Of a stretch of 32,048 nt of DNA, positions 14,176 through 22,182 are shown piece after piece. This DNA is from an uncultured Oscillospiraceae bacterium. Its GTDB lineage: Bacteria; Bacillota; Clostridia; Oscillospirales; Acutalibacteraceae. The position numbers were made by a program, and so were the translations under genes. Under the pieces are notes generated by a model that saw only the letters and a program-made list of their open reading frames with translations, was not told the origin of the DNA and did no database searches. Each line of letters begins with the position of its first letter. The stretch's first letter is position 1. Where the stretch lies: positions 1-32,048 of the forward strand of contig UQGM01000030.1 of NCBI GenBank assembly GCA_900540535.1, read 5' to 3'.

Positions 14176-14220
14176 CGAAAAATCCCGCATCTCCAGTATT
14201 TCGGAGAGCGGGATTTTTCG
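14176..14220. terminator. Strong bidirectional terminator
   Basis: A 13-bp stem CGAAAAATCCCGC (14176-14188) pairs with GCGGGATTTTTCG (14208-14220), extended by TCTCC/GGAGA inside. It ends the htpG unit and, on the other strand, the acyltransferase unit. Confidence 0.85.
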
Positions 14221-14250
14221 TGTGTTTAATTTATGGAGGGATAGATATAA

Positions 14251-15048
14251 TCATTTTTTGTACTTAGCAAGCACAGCACTGTTATCTTTTAAGCTTCCTG
14301 AATTATCAAATGCGCTCTGCATGCTGAGTGTAACTTTATCTTTCAAATTCCTGATAGCCTCTCTTTCCGGAAGAGAAGTGTCGGGATAAACGGGAGTAAG
14401 CACATGTATTTTTGCAACAGGTTTTTTCCTGAGCTTTGATTTAGGTTCATGGTATGTTATTATCATGGGCGCAATTGGTACGTTGTTTTTAACAGCGTAG
14501 CTGAAAGCGCCTCTTCTAAAGCCCCTTATGCCGTTATAGTAGGGGAATAATACTCCTTCAGGGTAAAAGTGTATTACATGACCTTCTTTGAGAAGCTGTG
14601 AAACAGCTTCAGAAAATTTTGCCATAGCTTTTGCTGAACGGGGAATGGGAATTCCGCCTAAAAGTTTTACCAGTATTCTTACAACAGGGATTTCAAAATT
14701 TTCCTTAATTGTGGTAAAGGTGATGTCACGTCTTCCCACAGCGTTTGCAATCATACCGCAGTCGAGGAGGTTTACATGGTTGCAGACTGTTATAAAGCCC
14801 TGATCTTTAAGGGGGTCGAGATTTTCTCTGCCTATTATTTCCAGATTAAACGCAAGTTTATTGAGTCCGGCTAAAGCAGGTAAAGCGAAAGCTTTAAGTC
14901 CGCCGGAGACAGCGTTGAAAACCGGATTGTCGGATATGAATTTGTAATTTTCATCTACCTTGATGTTATAGGGAGTCCACATTTTGACGACGTGTTCTTC
15001 GTCAGGCTTTACTTCCTCTGGTGCTTTTACTGTGTTAATGTTTTCCAT
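14251..15048 (-). CDS. PlsC-family 1-acylglycerol-3-phosphate acyltransferase-like protein
   Basis: This 265-residue enzyme of the LPLAT/PlsC family is expected to transfer an acyl chain to a glycerophospholipid or glycolipid acceptor at the membrane. The catalytic block 1, NHVNLLD (the NHxxxxD motif), and block 3, YPEGVLFP, are both present; in between are conserved GGIPIPRS and a hydrophobic stretch that docks to the membrane. The ATG at 15048 overlaps the 3' end of the upstream glycosyltransferase by 14 bases, and its AGGAGA (15060-15055) lies within that gene, so translation is probably coupled. The acceptor is unknown; the pairing with a GT4 enzyme suggests an acylated glycolipid, but this is inference. 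It ends at the shared terminator 14176-14220. Confidence 0.85.
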   Translation of the reverse strand: MENINTVKAPEEVKPDEEHVVKMWTPYNIKVDENYKFISDNPVFNAVSGGLKAFALPALAGLNKLAFNLEIIGRENLDPLKDQGFITVCNHVNLLDCGMIANAVGRRDITFTTIKENFEIPVVRILVKLLGGIPIPRSAKAMAKFSEAVSQLLKEGHVIHFYPEGVLFPYYNGIRGFRRGAFSYAVKNNVPIAPMIITYHEPKSKLRKKPVAKIHVLTPVYPDTSLPEREAIRNLKDKVTLSMQSAFDNSGSLKDNSAVLAKYKK

Positions 15049-16174
15049 TTTTGTTCTCCTCTATGGCTTCGTTAAACATTTTTTCCATCATGGCGGCGCA
15101 GTGAGCGAGGCAATACTGTTTTCCGTGTTCGCTGTATTTTACCTCCATTTTTTTGCGCTCTTCCGGATGCTCTATCCAGTAATCTATTTTCTCAGCAAGA
15201 TTTTTTGCGCTTCCTGCTGTGAAAAGGCTGCGTCTGTCAAGGGCAAAACCGCCGGTTGCAGATTTTTCACTGTTTGATATAATCGGTACAAGACCGCTTG
15301 AAAAAGCCTCTATGCAGGAAATTGCTTCTATTTCCGCATCGGCGGGATGAACGTACAGGTCACATACTGACATAAGCTGTTTAAGTTCATCTTTGCTGTA
15401 AAATCCGAATGACGGCGGATTTTTAAGCTTTTTACCCATTTTTACATATTTGTTTTTCTTGGGGCCGTTGCCTGCAAAGAAAAGCTGTATTTTATCGCTG
15501 TGCTTTGACATTAGAGCAGCTTTAATAAGAAGATCCTGTCTTTTTTCGTTTGAAAGTCTACCAACCATGAGAATGGAAAATTTATCCTTGATTTCAGCAG
15601 GCTTTTCGTTTTTGCAGTAGGTAAAGCAGTTGTCAACGCCGTTTGATATAATGTGCAGCTTTGATTTGTAATTGTGTCTTTGAAGCTCTCCGGCGATGAA
15701 CGGACTGGGACAGTGTAAATGTCCGTAACTGTCATAAAAGTGCTTTTTAAAGAATTTATATACTATTTCGGGAGCCACTTTTGAATGAGCCAGTCCGCAG
15801 TTATATGTGATGTTTTCCGGCTGTACGTGGAAAGCTCCCGTTGAAGGTATTCCCATTTCGTCGGCAATTTTTTTGCCTTTTACTGCAAGGGGAAGAAAAG
15901 GCATATAGAAGTGAACTATGTCGGCGCCGTCAAAAGCCTCTCTGAGAGTTGATTCAACAGGTTTGGCAAATGACATTCCCTGTTTGTGAGCTACAGGAGT
16001 AGCTACTGGAACTTTAAGTTCTGGGAGTACATATTTATCTTTTCCCTCAGTTCCCATACCTGCAATTTTCACTTCATGTCCTCTTTCACGCAGAGCGTTT
16101 ACAAGGTTTCTTGCAGACATTGTTGTTCCGTTGTTGCCGATGTCATACTGATCGATTACTAAAACAATTTTCAT
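15035..16174 (-). CDS. GT4-family glycosyltransferase
   Basis: This 379-residue GT-B enzyme fits GT4, retaining glycosyltransferases using NDP-sugars. The N-terminal Rossmann domain starts KIVLVIDQYDIGNNGTT, with the glycine-rich donor/acceptor loop. The C-terminal domain has VGRLSNEKRQDLLIKA and FAGNGP, and the E-x7-E motif is in AEIEAISCIEA. Family members that work on diacylglycerol make mono- and diglucosyl lipids, so a glycolipid role is plausible with the neighbouring acyltransferase. Mannosyl- or glucosyl- specificity cannot be read. GGGAGAGG precedes ATG 16174. A TTGACA-N17-TGTAGA promoter lies upstream, divergent from the two-component operon. Confidence 0.85.
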   Translation of the reverse strand: MKIVLVIDQYDIGNNGTTMSARNLVNALRERGHEVKIAGMGTEGKDKYVLPELKVPVATPVAHKQGMSFAKPVESTLREAFDGADIVHFYMPFLPLAVKGKKIADEMGIPSTGAFHVQPENITYNCGLAHSKVAPEIVYKFFKKHFYDSYGHLHCPSPFIAGELQRHNYKSKLHIISNGVDNCFTYCKNEKPAEIKDKFSILMVGRLSNEKRQDLLIKAALMSKHSDKIQLFFAGNGPKKNKYVKMGKKLKNPPSFGFYSKDELKQLMSVCDLYVHPADAEIEAISCIEAFSSGLVPIISNSEKSATGGFALDRRSLFTAGSAKNLAEKIDYWIEHPEERKKMEVKYSEHGKQYCLAHCAAMMEKMFNEAIEENKNGKH

Positions 16175-16207
16175 TTAGCGCCTCTCCCTAACGGGTTTTT
16201 TACTATA

Positions 16208-16236
16208 TCTACATTTTACCGACATAAATCTGTCAA
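16208..16236 (-). promoter_or_regulatory. Sigma-A promoter of the glycosyltransferase/acyltransferase operon
   Basis: On the minus strand a perfect TTGACA (16236-16231), a 17-bp spacer and TGTAGA (16213-16208) lie about 35 bases upstream of the start at 16174. Confidence 0.6.
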
Positions 16237-16250
16237 TTCAAAGGTCATAC

Positions 16251-16271
16251 TGTGGCAAAATTGTGGCAAAA
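16251..16271 (+). promoter_or_regulatory. 11-bp-phased direct repeats, candidate response-regulator box
   Basis: TGTGGCAAAA occurs at 16251-16260 and again at 16262-16271. The 11-bp phase puts both copies on one face of the helix, as in PhoB- and PhoP-type OmpR-family sites. The pair ends 7 bases before the -35 of the response-regulator operon, an activator position for autoregulation. Confidence 0.5.
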
Positions 16272-16278
16272 AGCTTTC

Positions 16279-16307
16279 TTTACAACCAAATTACTATAAT
16301 TTATAAT
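16279..16307 (+). promoter_or_regulatory. Sigma-A promoter of the two-component operon
   Basis: TTTACA (16279-16284), exactly 17 bp and TATAAT (16302-16307), about 30 bases before the ribosome site. Confidence 0.8.
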
Positions 16308-16340
16308 TAGATTATAAAAAACAATTATTCAGGAGGAAAA

Positions 16341-17027
16341 ATGGAAAAGATTATTTATATAGCCGAAGATGATCCCAATATAAGAAATCTCGAAGAAGCA
16401 TTTCTTGAAAAAAGCGGATATAAGGTTGTATCCTTTGAAAACGGCGATTTGCTTTATGATAAATTTAAAAAAGATCCTGCTGATTTAGTAATTCTTGATA
16501 TTATGATGCCGGGAACGGACGGCTTGTCACTGTGTGCAACCCTAAGAAAAGAAAGCAGTGTGCCTATAATAATAGTGTCTGCAAAGGGTTCGGATATGGA
16601 GCGTGTAGCAGGTATAACCATGGGCTGCGACGACTATATGGCAAAACCTTTTTCACCCATCGAGCTTGTAGCGAGAGTACAGGCTATTTTCCGCCGTATG
16701 GCCATGATGACTCCCGATAAAAGCAGCGATGATATTTTAATCTGCGGTGACCTTAAAATAGATAAAGCAAGACGAGAGGTAACTAAAGACGGCAAGACCG
16801 TTGATTTAACGCCAAATGAATTTAATCTTATATCCTACCTTGCACTTAACAGCGCAAGGGCAGTTTCAAGAGATGAGCTGCTCAAGGAGCTTTGGAAATT
16901 CGGCAGCATTGATGTGGATACCCGAGCTACTGACGACGCTATGAAGCGTTTGCGTAAAAAGCTTAGCGAATGCGGTAGTGAGGTGAAAATAGAAACTGTC
17001 CGTGGCTTTGGCTTCAGAATCGGGTGA
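16341..17027 (+). CDS. OmpR/PhoB-family response regulator
   Basis: This 228-residue transcription factor is the output partner of the adjacent kinase. The receiver domain has acidic pair EDD near residue 9, the phosphoacceptor D53 in VILDIMMPG, and the conserved Lys in MAKPFSP. A winged-helix DNA-binding domain follows (LTPNEFNLISYLA, then the DAMKRLRKKL recognition helix and the ETVRGFGFRI wing). AGGAGG (16331-16336) precedes ATG 16341. Its stop overlaps the kinase start region. The direct repeats at 16251-16271 are a natural autoregulatory target. It looks complete, and the stimulus is not known. Confidence 0.93.
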   Translation: MEKIIYIAEDDPNIRNLEEAFLEKSGYKVVSFENGDLLYDKFKKDPADLVILDIMMPGTDGLSLCATLRKESSVPIIIVSAKGSDMERVAGITMGCDDYMAKPFSPIELVARVQAIFRRMAMMTPDKSSDDILICGDLKIDKARREVTKDGKTVDLTPNEFNLISYLALNSARAVSRDELLKELWKFGSIDVDTRATDDAMKRLRKKLSECGSEVKIETVRGFGFRIG

Positions 17028-17032
17028 CGGCA

Positions 17033-18505
17033 ATGACGAATGAATATAAAAAGCCTGAACAGCTCAGAAAAATTGCCAGAAAAAATGAAAACAGGAAGCT
17101 TAAGACTCTCCGAAAAACAGTACTCAATCCTCTTCTTATAGCAACATCCATAATCAGTGTTGTAATGTTCATTTTTTTTAACCTTGTCATTATGCTTATG
17201 TTGTATTCGGGAACCATAAATGATTTAAATTCATTTTCGGGCACCATTGAGCAGATTTATGAGTCGGAAGAAGATGAAAACATCACTGCGGAGGAGCTTG
17301 GCAATCTTTACCGTGCAGAGGTTGAAAGACGTGCTGTTTCTTACAGAACAAATATGATAATTATTTCCGAAAAGGGAGAATTAGTTTATTCTGCCATCGG
17401 CTTTTACGGAGCCGAAGAAAAGGATGAAATAGTTGATGCCATAATAAACAGAACTGAAAATGTGCAGGATGATATATTTTCTGAGGTTATAATAGATGAC
17501 CTAATTGTTTTTAAGCCGGTAAATATCAGTTTGGAAAACTCAGATCAGTGTTTCGTATATGCTTCTCTCAGGAGCCTTTTGGGAACTTTAAAGTCAAGTA
17601 ACCAGGCACTGTTGGTACTTATTGTATTTTCATTTTTATGTTTTGTTGTAGCTTCCCATATAATAGCCGACAATATATCAAAGCCTATAAAAGAGTTGAG
17701 CGATCATATGGAGGTAATCGGTGACGGAGATTTTACGCCGGTTTCCATAAGCGAAAATTCTGCGGAGCTTCACAAACTGACGGTAAGCATTAACGAAATG
17801 CTTGCAAGGCTTGAGGCGTATAATGATGCCCATACAATTTCTCTACAGAATCTTTCCCATGATCTGAGAACACCCCTTATGTCCATAAATGGATATGCTG
17901 AAGCTATAAAATACGGTGTTATGGATAACCCGCAGGAAGCAGCCGATGTAATAATAAGGGAGAGCAAGCGTCTTGCTGGAGTTGTTGAAAAACTACTTAT
18001 TCTTTCTGAAATAGACACTCTTAATCAGCCTATAGATATGCTGCCGATTAATTTAAGGGAGTTTATCTCTGAGGAAGAAGAGAGGATAGAGGGATATGCC
18101 ATGCAGGAGTCAGTGGAGACAGAATGTCGTTTTGAAAATGACGATACAGTAGTGCTCGCTGACAGACAGCTTCTCTCAACGATAATTTCCAATCTTATGT
18201 CAAATGCCATACGATATGCCAAAAGTAAAGTTCAGATAGATGTTCGTGCTTCGGATATGACAACTGATATTATTGTTTCCGATGACGGCTGCGGACTCAG
18301 TGAAGAAGATTTAAAGTATCTGTTTGTAAGGTATTATGTAGGTAAAACGGGACATTCTGGGTTAGGCTTGTCAGCGGCGAAAAGTGCTGCGGAATATATG
18401 GGCTGTACTCTCAAAGGAGAAAACAGAGAGCCCATAGATCCCGATAATCCCGATTCACCTCCTAAAGGAGCAGTGTTTACTGTTTCGTTCCCCAAATATG
18501 AATAG
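17033..18505 (+). CDS. Membrane sensor histidine kinase
   Basis: The kinase runs about 490 residues. ATG 17033 follows GGGTGA (17022-17027); GTG 17024, overlapping the regulator stop by 3-4 bases, is a close alternative. There is one helix near residues 36-60 (LIATSIISVVMFIFFNLVIM), an extracytoplasmic sensor of about 140 residues with acidic patches, and a second helix near 195-215. A HAMP domain follows (ISKPIKELSDHM). The dimerisation box LSHDLRTPL carries the phosphorylated His, about residue 276. The ATPase domain has the N box (SNLMSNAIRYA), G1 DDGCGL and G2 GHSGLGLSAAKS. All catalytic boxes appear intact. The sensor has no recognised fold, so the signal is open. Confidence 0.92.
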   Translation: MTNEYKKPEQLRKIARKNENRKLKTLRKTVLNPLLIATSIISVVMFIFFNLVIMLMLYSGTINDLNSFSGTIEQIYESEEDENITAEELGNLYRAEVERRAVSYRTNMIIISEKGELVYSAIGFYGAEEKDEIVDAIINRTENVQDDIFSEVIIDDLIVFKPVNISLENSDQCFVYASLRSLLGTLKSSNQALLVLIVFSFLCFVVASHIIADNISKPIKELSDHMEVIGDGDFTPVSISENSAELHKLTVSINEMLARLEAYNDAHTISLQNLSHDLRTPLMSINGYAEAIKYGVMDNPQEAADVIIRESKRLAGVVEKLLILSEIDTLNQPIDMLPINLREFISEEEERIEGYAMQESVETECRFENDDTVVLADRQLLSTIISNLMSNAIRYAKSKVQIDVRASDMTTDIIVSDDGCGLSEEDLKYLFVRYYVGKTGHSGLGLSAAKSAAEYMGCTLKGENREPIDPDNPDSPPKGAVFTVSFPKYE

Positions 18506-18524
18506 ACATAAGAGTACACAAAAA

Positions 18525-18557
18525 GCCCGCTTCGCAAAATACGAAGCGGGCATATTT
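18525..18557. terminator. Bidirectional terminator after the kinase gene
   Basis: GCCCGCTTCG (18525-18534) pairs with CGAAGCGGGC (18542-18551) around a 7-nt loop and is followed by ATATTTTA; on the minus strand it is preceded by the end of the 18567-19289 gene and followed by TTTTTGTG. Confidence 0.85.
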
Positions 18558-18566
18558 TATGGGAAA

Positions 18567-19289
18567 TTATTTTATGGTTTCCTCAGTTTTAAGTTTTCTG
18601 TATGCTTCACAGGTTTTGTTCCAAAGTTCCTGCTCTTTAACGATTTTTTCACGGCGTGCCTTGCGGTTGCGGCCTATGTATCCGTTTCTCTGAAGAGCGG
18701 TTAAAATCGCTGATGGCACTGTTCCCACAGCACAGGCTATAAGGTCGGTCATGGTGTCGATAAGACCTGAGTCAGAATTAGGACTCGACATTTGCAGGTT
18801 GGTTCCGTGAAGGGTATCCATTGAAAATTCAAAGAACTCCCATCCAACTGCAATGAAGAATGAAAAACCGAGAGCGAAAAGTGCGGCAAGTGCCGGTGAC
18901 AGAGGTCTTTTTTTGCCTTGAACAATAAAGGCGAAATCATATCCGAACCAAGCGGAAATAGCACCGGACAATAAATGCAGAGTAAGGTCGTACCATTCAA
19001 GATCAATATAGAACTTAAATTTTGTTCCGACTAATGAACCAAATAAAATAAATACAGTCAAAGCTGTCTGAGCATGACTGCTGACATTTTTAATAAAAGA
19101 TTTTCCGCCGAAAATCTGGAACATATCCCACAGGAATGTGAATATCAGTGAAAAGAGTGCCTGGAATGCGTCTTTTGTGCTTGCGTTAAATATTTCATAG
19201 AAGAACCAGCCAACTATACACAGTCTTATAACGGTCCAAAGGATAAGTTCTGATTTGGGCATGGTTTTTAAATAGGAAAATCTGTTCAT
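18567..19289 (-). CDS. Multi-pass membrane protein, DUF2238/YjdF-like
   Basis: A 240-residue polytopic protein of unknown function. At least five hydrophobic segments span residues 15-200. The conserved polar pattern of the DUF2238 family is recognisable: YDLTLHLLSG (D..H...G), WEFFEFSMD (WE..E) and DTMTDLIACAVG (D...D.....G). These acidic and His residues line the membrane core, and in related proteins are presumed to be functional, but the chemistry is not established. The C-terminal 40 residues are basic and cytoplasmic. AAAGGATG lies about 6 bases before ATG 19289. It starts 21 bases after the lipoprotein gene on the same strand, so both belong to one transcript. Confidence 0.55.
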   Translation of the reverse strand: MNRFSYLKTMPKSELILWTVIRLCIVGWFFYEIFNASTKDAFQALFSLIFTFLWDMFQIFGGKSFIKNVSSHAQTALTVFILFGSLVGTKFKFYIDLEWYDLTLHLLSGAISAWFGYDFAFIVQGKKRPLSPALAALFALGFSFFIAVGWEFFEFSMDTLHGTNLQMSSPNSDSGLIDTMTDLIACAVGTVPSAILTALQRNGYIGRNRKARREKIVKEQELWNKTCEAYRKLKTEETIK

Positions 19290-19310
19290 TTTGTCATCCT
19301 TTCAGGGTGA

Positions 19311-20324
19311 TTATTGAATTTCTGTTTCGCTTAAAGTTTCATTTTCAAAAGTGCTGAAAGCAGAAGAATTTTCTGCAATTTTTTTGTAGCATGCTTTTGC
19401 TTTTCTCTGGTTTACTTCAAAATAATATTTGCCTGTCCACTGAGAAATCAAACCTTCAAATTCTTCTCCTTTGATGTTTAGAAGGCAGTCTTCACGGTTG
19501 AGCTGATAATAGATGTTAGAATCACTGTCAGGAGCAAGTCTCTGCACTGCAAAAATATAATCTCCTATAACTATAACTTTTGCCTTATCCTCTTCAATGG
19601 CTTTTACGGAATCAAAAAATCCTTCAGGATAGAGGGAAGAATCTTTATTTACTACAACAGGCTGAACTGTTGAGCCTTCCTGACCGATATATTCTGCATA
19701 AACGTCATCGATCATGGAGCCACCGTTGATTTTTGTTACAAAGCTTTCAAAAGAAGCAGTGGTTTTCTGACGGCTTTCAGCGTCCATGGAAATTGTATTT
19801 CCGTTTTCATCTACGTCGGTAAGATATCCGTTTATGGATTTAATTACTACATAATTATCAGTGAAATATTTCTGCACGGTTTCTTCGGGAACAGGGGTAA
19901 GTCCTTCAGTATCGTAATAAGCGAGGAAAATTGCGTTTTCGTAAGCTTTGCTTTCATAAACCTTTGTAAGGGTTTGTTTTGAAACTCCTATTTTTTCATA
20001 GTAGTTTCCATAAAGCCGCCAAAGATCATTGACCGTTTGAGAGACTTCATTTTTTTTGCTGTCTGTAAGTGAGAGTTTCATTTCTGAAAAAACAGTGTTG
20101 ACAGCAATATAGCGCACACAGTTTTCAGCTGCTTCTTTCATAGCAGCTGCACTGTCAGGTTCGCTTTCAGAAGAAGCGATAGCACTGTCAAGATAGTAGG
20201 TATAAATCTCTTTGTCAACCTCAACATTGCCGACGGTGATTACTTTTCCGACTGGCAGACTGCAGGAGGTAAACAAAATTGTAAGTGAAAGAAAAATTCC
20301 TATTGATACTAATATTTTTTTCAT
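19311..20324 (-). CDS. Lipoprotein with SurA/PrsA-like foldase features
   Basis: A 337-residue secreted lipoprotein. The N-terminal signal has a basic start, a hydrophobic core and lipobox LFTSC, so the mature protein starts with a lipidated Cys at about residue 21. The rest is soluble and extracytoplasmic, with a SurA_N-like pattern: VGNVEVDKEIYTYYLD, helices with NKNEVSQTVNDLWRLYG, then a YENAIFLAYYDTEG block and a later FxVxKINGG region that may be a degenerate parvulin domain. I infer a chaperone role for exported proteins, but do not see a convincing intact prolyl isomerase active site. GGAGG lies upstream of ATG 20324. The promoter is at 20362-20390. The DUF2238-like gene follows after 21 bases. 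Confidence 0.6.
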   Translation of the reverse strand: MKKILVSIGIFLSLTILFTSCSLPVGKVITVGNVEVDKEIYTYYLDSAIASSESEPDSAAAMKEAAENCVRYIAVNTVFSEMKLSLTDSKKNEVSQTVNDLWRLYGNYYEKIGVSKQTLTKVYESKAYENAIFLAYYDTEGLTPVPEETVQKYFTDNYVVIKSINGYLTDVDENGNTISMDAESRQKTTASFESFVTKINGGSMIDDVYAEYIGQEGSTVQPVVVNKDSSLYPEGFFDSVKAIEEDKAKVIVIGDYIFAVQRLAPDSDSNIYYQLNREDCLLNIKGEEFEGLISQWTGKYYFEVNQRKAKACYKKIAENSSAFSTFENETLSETEIQ

Positions 20325-20361
20325 AGTTTAGTAATCCTCCAAAAGGCGATTTACAGAAAAG

Positions 20362-20390
20362 ATTATATAACAAAGCGGGAAAAAAGTCCA
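20362..20390 (-). promoter_or_regulatory. Sigma-A promoter of the lipoprotein operon
   Basis: Minus strand TGGACT (20390-20385), a 17-bp spacer and a perfect TATAAT (20367-20362), about 38 bases before ATG 20324. Confidence 0.65.
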
Positions 20391-20460
20391 CAAAAAACGA
20401 GATGTAAGTAAAATTGTAACTTTTAATACAAATTTTGTATAGCAGTTTTATGCGAACAAA

Positions 20461-20500
20461 ATAACAGCAGTCGAAACATTAAAGTTTGGGCTACTGTTAT
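20461..20500 (-). terminator. Probable terminator of the padR/DUF2812 operon
   Basis: ATAACAGCAG (20461-20470) pairs with CTACTGTTAT (20491-20500) with one mismatch, with extra GAAAC/GTTTG pairing inside. On the minus strand it is followed by TTTTGTT. The U-tail is weaker than in the other terminators of the window. Confidence 0.45.
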
Positions 20501-20507
20501 TCTTATT

Positions 20508-21698
20508 TTATATACTGTCCGCAAGGGTCATTGCCCAGGATTCGAGATATGCGTATGTATCTTCAGTGCTGGAGGCACGCAATACAGTGGCATGAATAAC
20601 TTTGTTTTCTTTTTGTATTACTATCTTTGCTGCTTTAACCGGTACTGCATATGCAGCTACATAATCCGCTTCTGATGATGAAATCTCAATGTCCTGCGCA
20701 TCATCTTTTCTGTGGTCATATCGATAATAATCTTCTGCCACCCGTCTTGCAAGAGATTCATTTATCATTTCATGGTAATCAACAGTTATCAGACAAAGAA
20801 TTTCTTTTCCGTTTTCATCAGTAACTTCTATCTGTTCTCTCCAGTAAATATTTTTAGAAGAAAGCAGGCTCCTCCACTGACCGAAATCGGTGTGTGTTAC
20901 TTCTTTTATTGAAATATTACGCTCCGGTGTTTCGTTGTATAATAACTCTTCCACAGTTGCAAAGGGAATATTATTATCATAGCCTTTTGTAGGAATTTTT
21001 GGCGGCAAAAACACAAATACAGAAATCAGAGCCGATATAAGAAGCACTATGGTCAGACATTTGCTTATAAGATAAATAAAAGCACGGTTTTTTATCTTTT
21101 TCTGATGGTTAAGAGTGCCGTTTTCTTTCAGTGTCTTTTGAAGTTTTTTGATTCGTATAATTTCTGAAAAGATATTGAATAGACTTGAAAGGATAATAAA
21201 TACATATATAATCCATGATATAAATAAAGTTTCAACTATGGCGACAGTTCCTTTTTGGATAAATTCCGGTAGAAGAAGCAGTATCCAGATTGCAATTGGA
21301 ATAAGTTCTTTGAGCTTTTTCTTAATAAGCACATTCAGCGAATAAGCCTGTACCTCCGGGGCAGTGTTCAGCTCCCTTGTATGAGGTTTGAGTGAGCGGT
21401 AAATATAGAAAGCTCCGCACTTGACCACAAATTCCCAGCCATATTTTTCATTGAGTTCTCTTGCTGATTCTTCCGGTTCTCCCGCATCGCTCCATTCTCC
21501 CTCTCCCTCTGGCGATGCTTCAAGACGGTAGCTTATGTTCTGAGGTTCAGTTTCTTCAAAGTAAAGACATCCAAAACGCATGGGCTGCCCTTTAAGTATA
21601 TAGCCTTTTTGCGCCATGTCTGTAAGCCAGCTTTCAATTCCCTCAACATCGTAAGGGTGACACGGAAGATGGCGGCGTACCCATTTGTTTATTTTCAT
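20508..21698 (-). CDS. DUF2812 domain membrane protein
   Basis: A 396-residue protein: an N-terminal DUF2812 domain (residues about 8-105, starting with the DVEGIESWLTDMAQKG and FYEE-like patterns) followed by two pairs of membrane helices (about 135-185 and 210-235) and an extracytoplasmic C-terminal domain. DUF2812 proteins are commonly found directly behind PadR regulators in Firmicutes, and have been proposed to act as partners or targets, though their function is unknown. GGAGGG for ATG 21698 is inside the padR 3' end, so translation is coupled. The C-terminal part (about residue 240 on) has no recognised motif. Confidence 0.85.
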   Translation of the reverse strand: MKINKWVRRHLPCHPYDVEGIESWLTDMAQKGYILKGQPMRFGCLYFEETEPQNISYRLEASPEGEGEWSDAGEPEESARELNEKYGWEFVVKCGAFYIYRSLKPHTRELNTAPEVQAYSLNVLIKKKLKELIPIAIWILLLLPEFIQKGTVAIVETLFISWIIYVFIILSSLFNIFSEIIRIKKLQKTLKENGTLNHQKKIKNRAFIYLISKCLTIVLLISALISVFVFLPPKIPTKGYDNNIPFATVEELLYNETPERNISIKEVTHTDFGQWRSLLSSKNIYWREQIEVTDENGKEILCLITVDYHEMINESLARRVAEDYYRYDHRKDDAQDIEISSSEADYVAAYAVPVKAAKIVIQKENKVIHATVLRASSTEDTYAYLESWAMTLADSI

Positions 21699-21701
21699 AA
21701 C

Positions 21702-22025
21702 TCAGCCCTCCTGTTCTTTAGCTGCGTTTTCTGCATCGTAAATGCAGTGCTTAAGCCTTTCAACCTCTTCTTTATATGCCTGCAAGCCCTTTTCGGTAAT
21801 CTTGTAGGTGCGTTTTCTGCCCTCAACCTGAATTTCCTTTATATATTTTTCTTTCTCAAATTTTGAAAGAATGGTGTAAAGTGTGGCAGGACCCATTTGA
21901 ATCCTTCCCTGCGTGCGGCTGTCAATATAGTCTGCAATATCAATTCCGCACATGGGCTTATGACATAATGCCATGAGTACATAAAACATGGATTCTGTCA
22001 GTGATTCCATAGCTTTTCTCGGCAA
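21702..22025 (-). CDS. PadR-family transcriptional regulator
   Basis: A 107-residue PadR winged-helix regulator. The family core is clear: LTESMFYVLMALCH, a MCGIDIADYI segment, GPATLYTILSKFEKEKYI (the recognition helix) and the wing GRKRTYKITEKG, then a C-terminal coiled-coil dimerisation helix. TTG 22025 is the start: AAAGGAGG (22040-22033) sits 7 bases upstream, while the next ATG, five codons in, is too far from it. It should repress its own operon through the palindrome 22047-22079 over the promoter. The effector is unknown. The downstream DUF2812 gene starts 3 bases past its stop. Confidence 0.93.
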   Translation of the reverse strand: MPRKAMESLTESMFYVLMALCHKPMCGIDIADYIDSRTQGRIQMGPATLYTILSKFEKEKYIKEIQVEGRKRTYKITEKGLQAYKEEVERLKHCIYDAENAAKEQEG

Positions 22026-22046
22026 GGTGCTGCCTCCTTTCGATTC

Positions 22047-22079
22047 AATATCGTTTAATGATATTATATAACGATATTA
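22047..22079 (-). promoter_or_regulatory. Palindromic operator for PadR
   Basis: A perfect inverted repeat, AATATCGTT (22047-22055) and AACGATATT (22071-22079), flanks an AT-rich 15-bp centre that contains an inner ATGATAT copy. It covers the -10 and spacer of the padR promoter and lies just upstream of the ribosome site. That position is typical for PadR autorepression. Confidence 0.7.
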
Positions 22080-22091
22080 GCCTTGCCGCAA
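22063..22091 (-). promoter_or_regulatory. Sigma-A promoter of the padR operon
   Basis: Minus strand TTGCGG (22091-22086), a 17-bp spacer and perfect TATAAT (22068-22063). Confidence 0.75.
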
Positions 22092-22124
22092 TTATCTATT
22101 CTTAACAAAAATAACTGTTTCCTT

Positions 22125-22151
22125 TTGTTTAAGTGAATTTTATGGTACAAT
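22125..22151 (+). promoter_or_regulatory. Extended -10 promoter of the exonuclease III gene
   Basis: TGG-TACAAT (22143-22151) with TTGTTT (22125-22130) upstream at a short 15-bp spacing. The extended -10 probably compensates for the spacing. Confidence 0.55.
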
Positions 22152-22182
22152 ACGGGTGTAAATCCACAGGAAGGAGAGAGAT

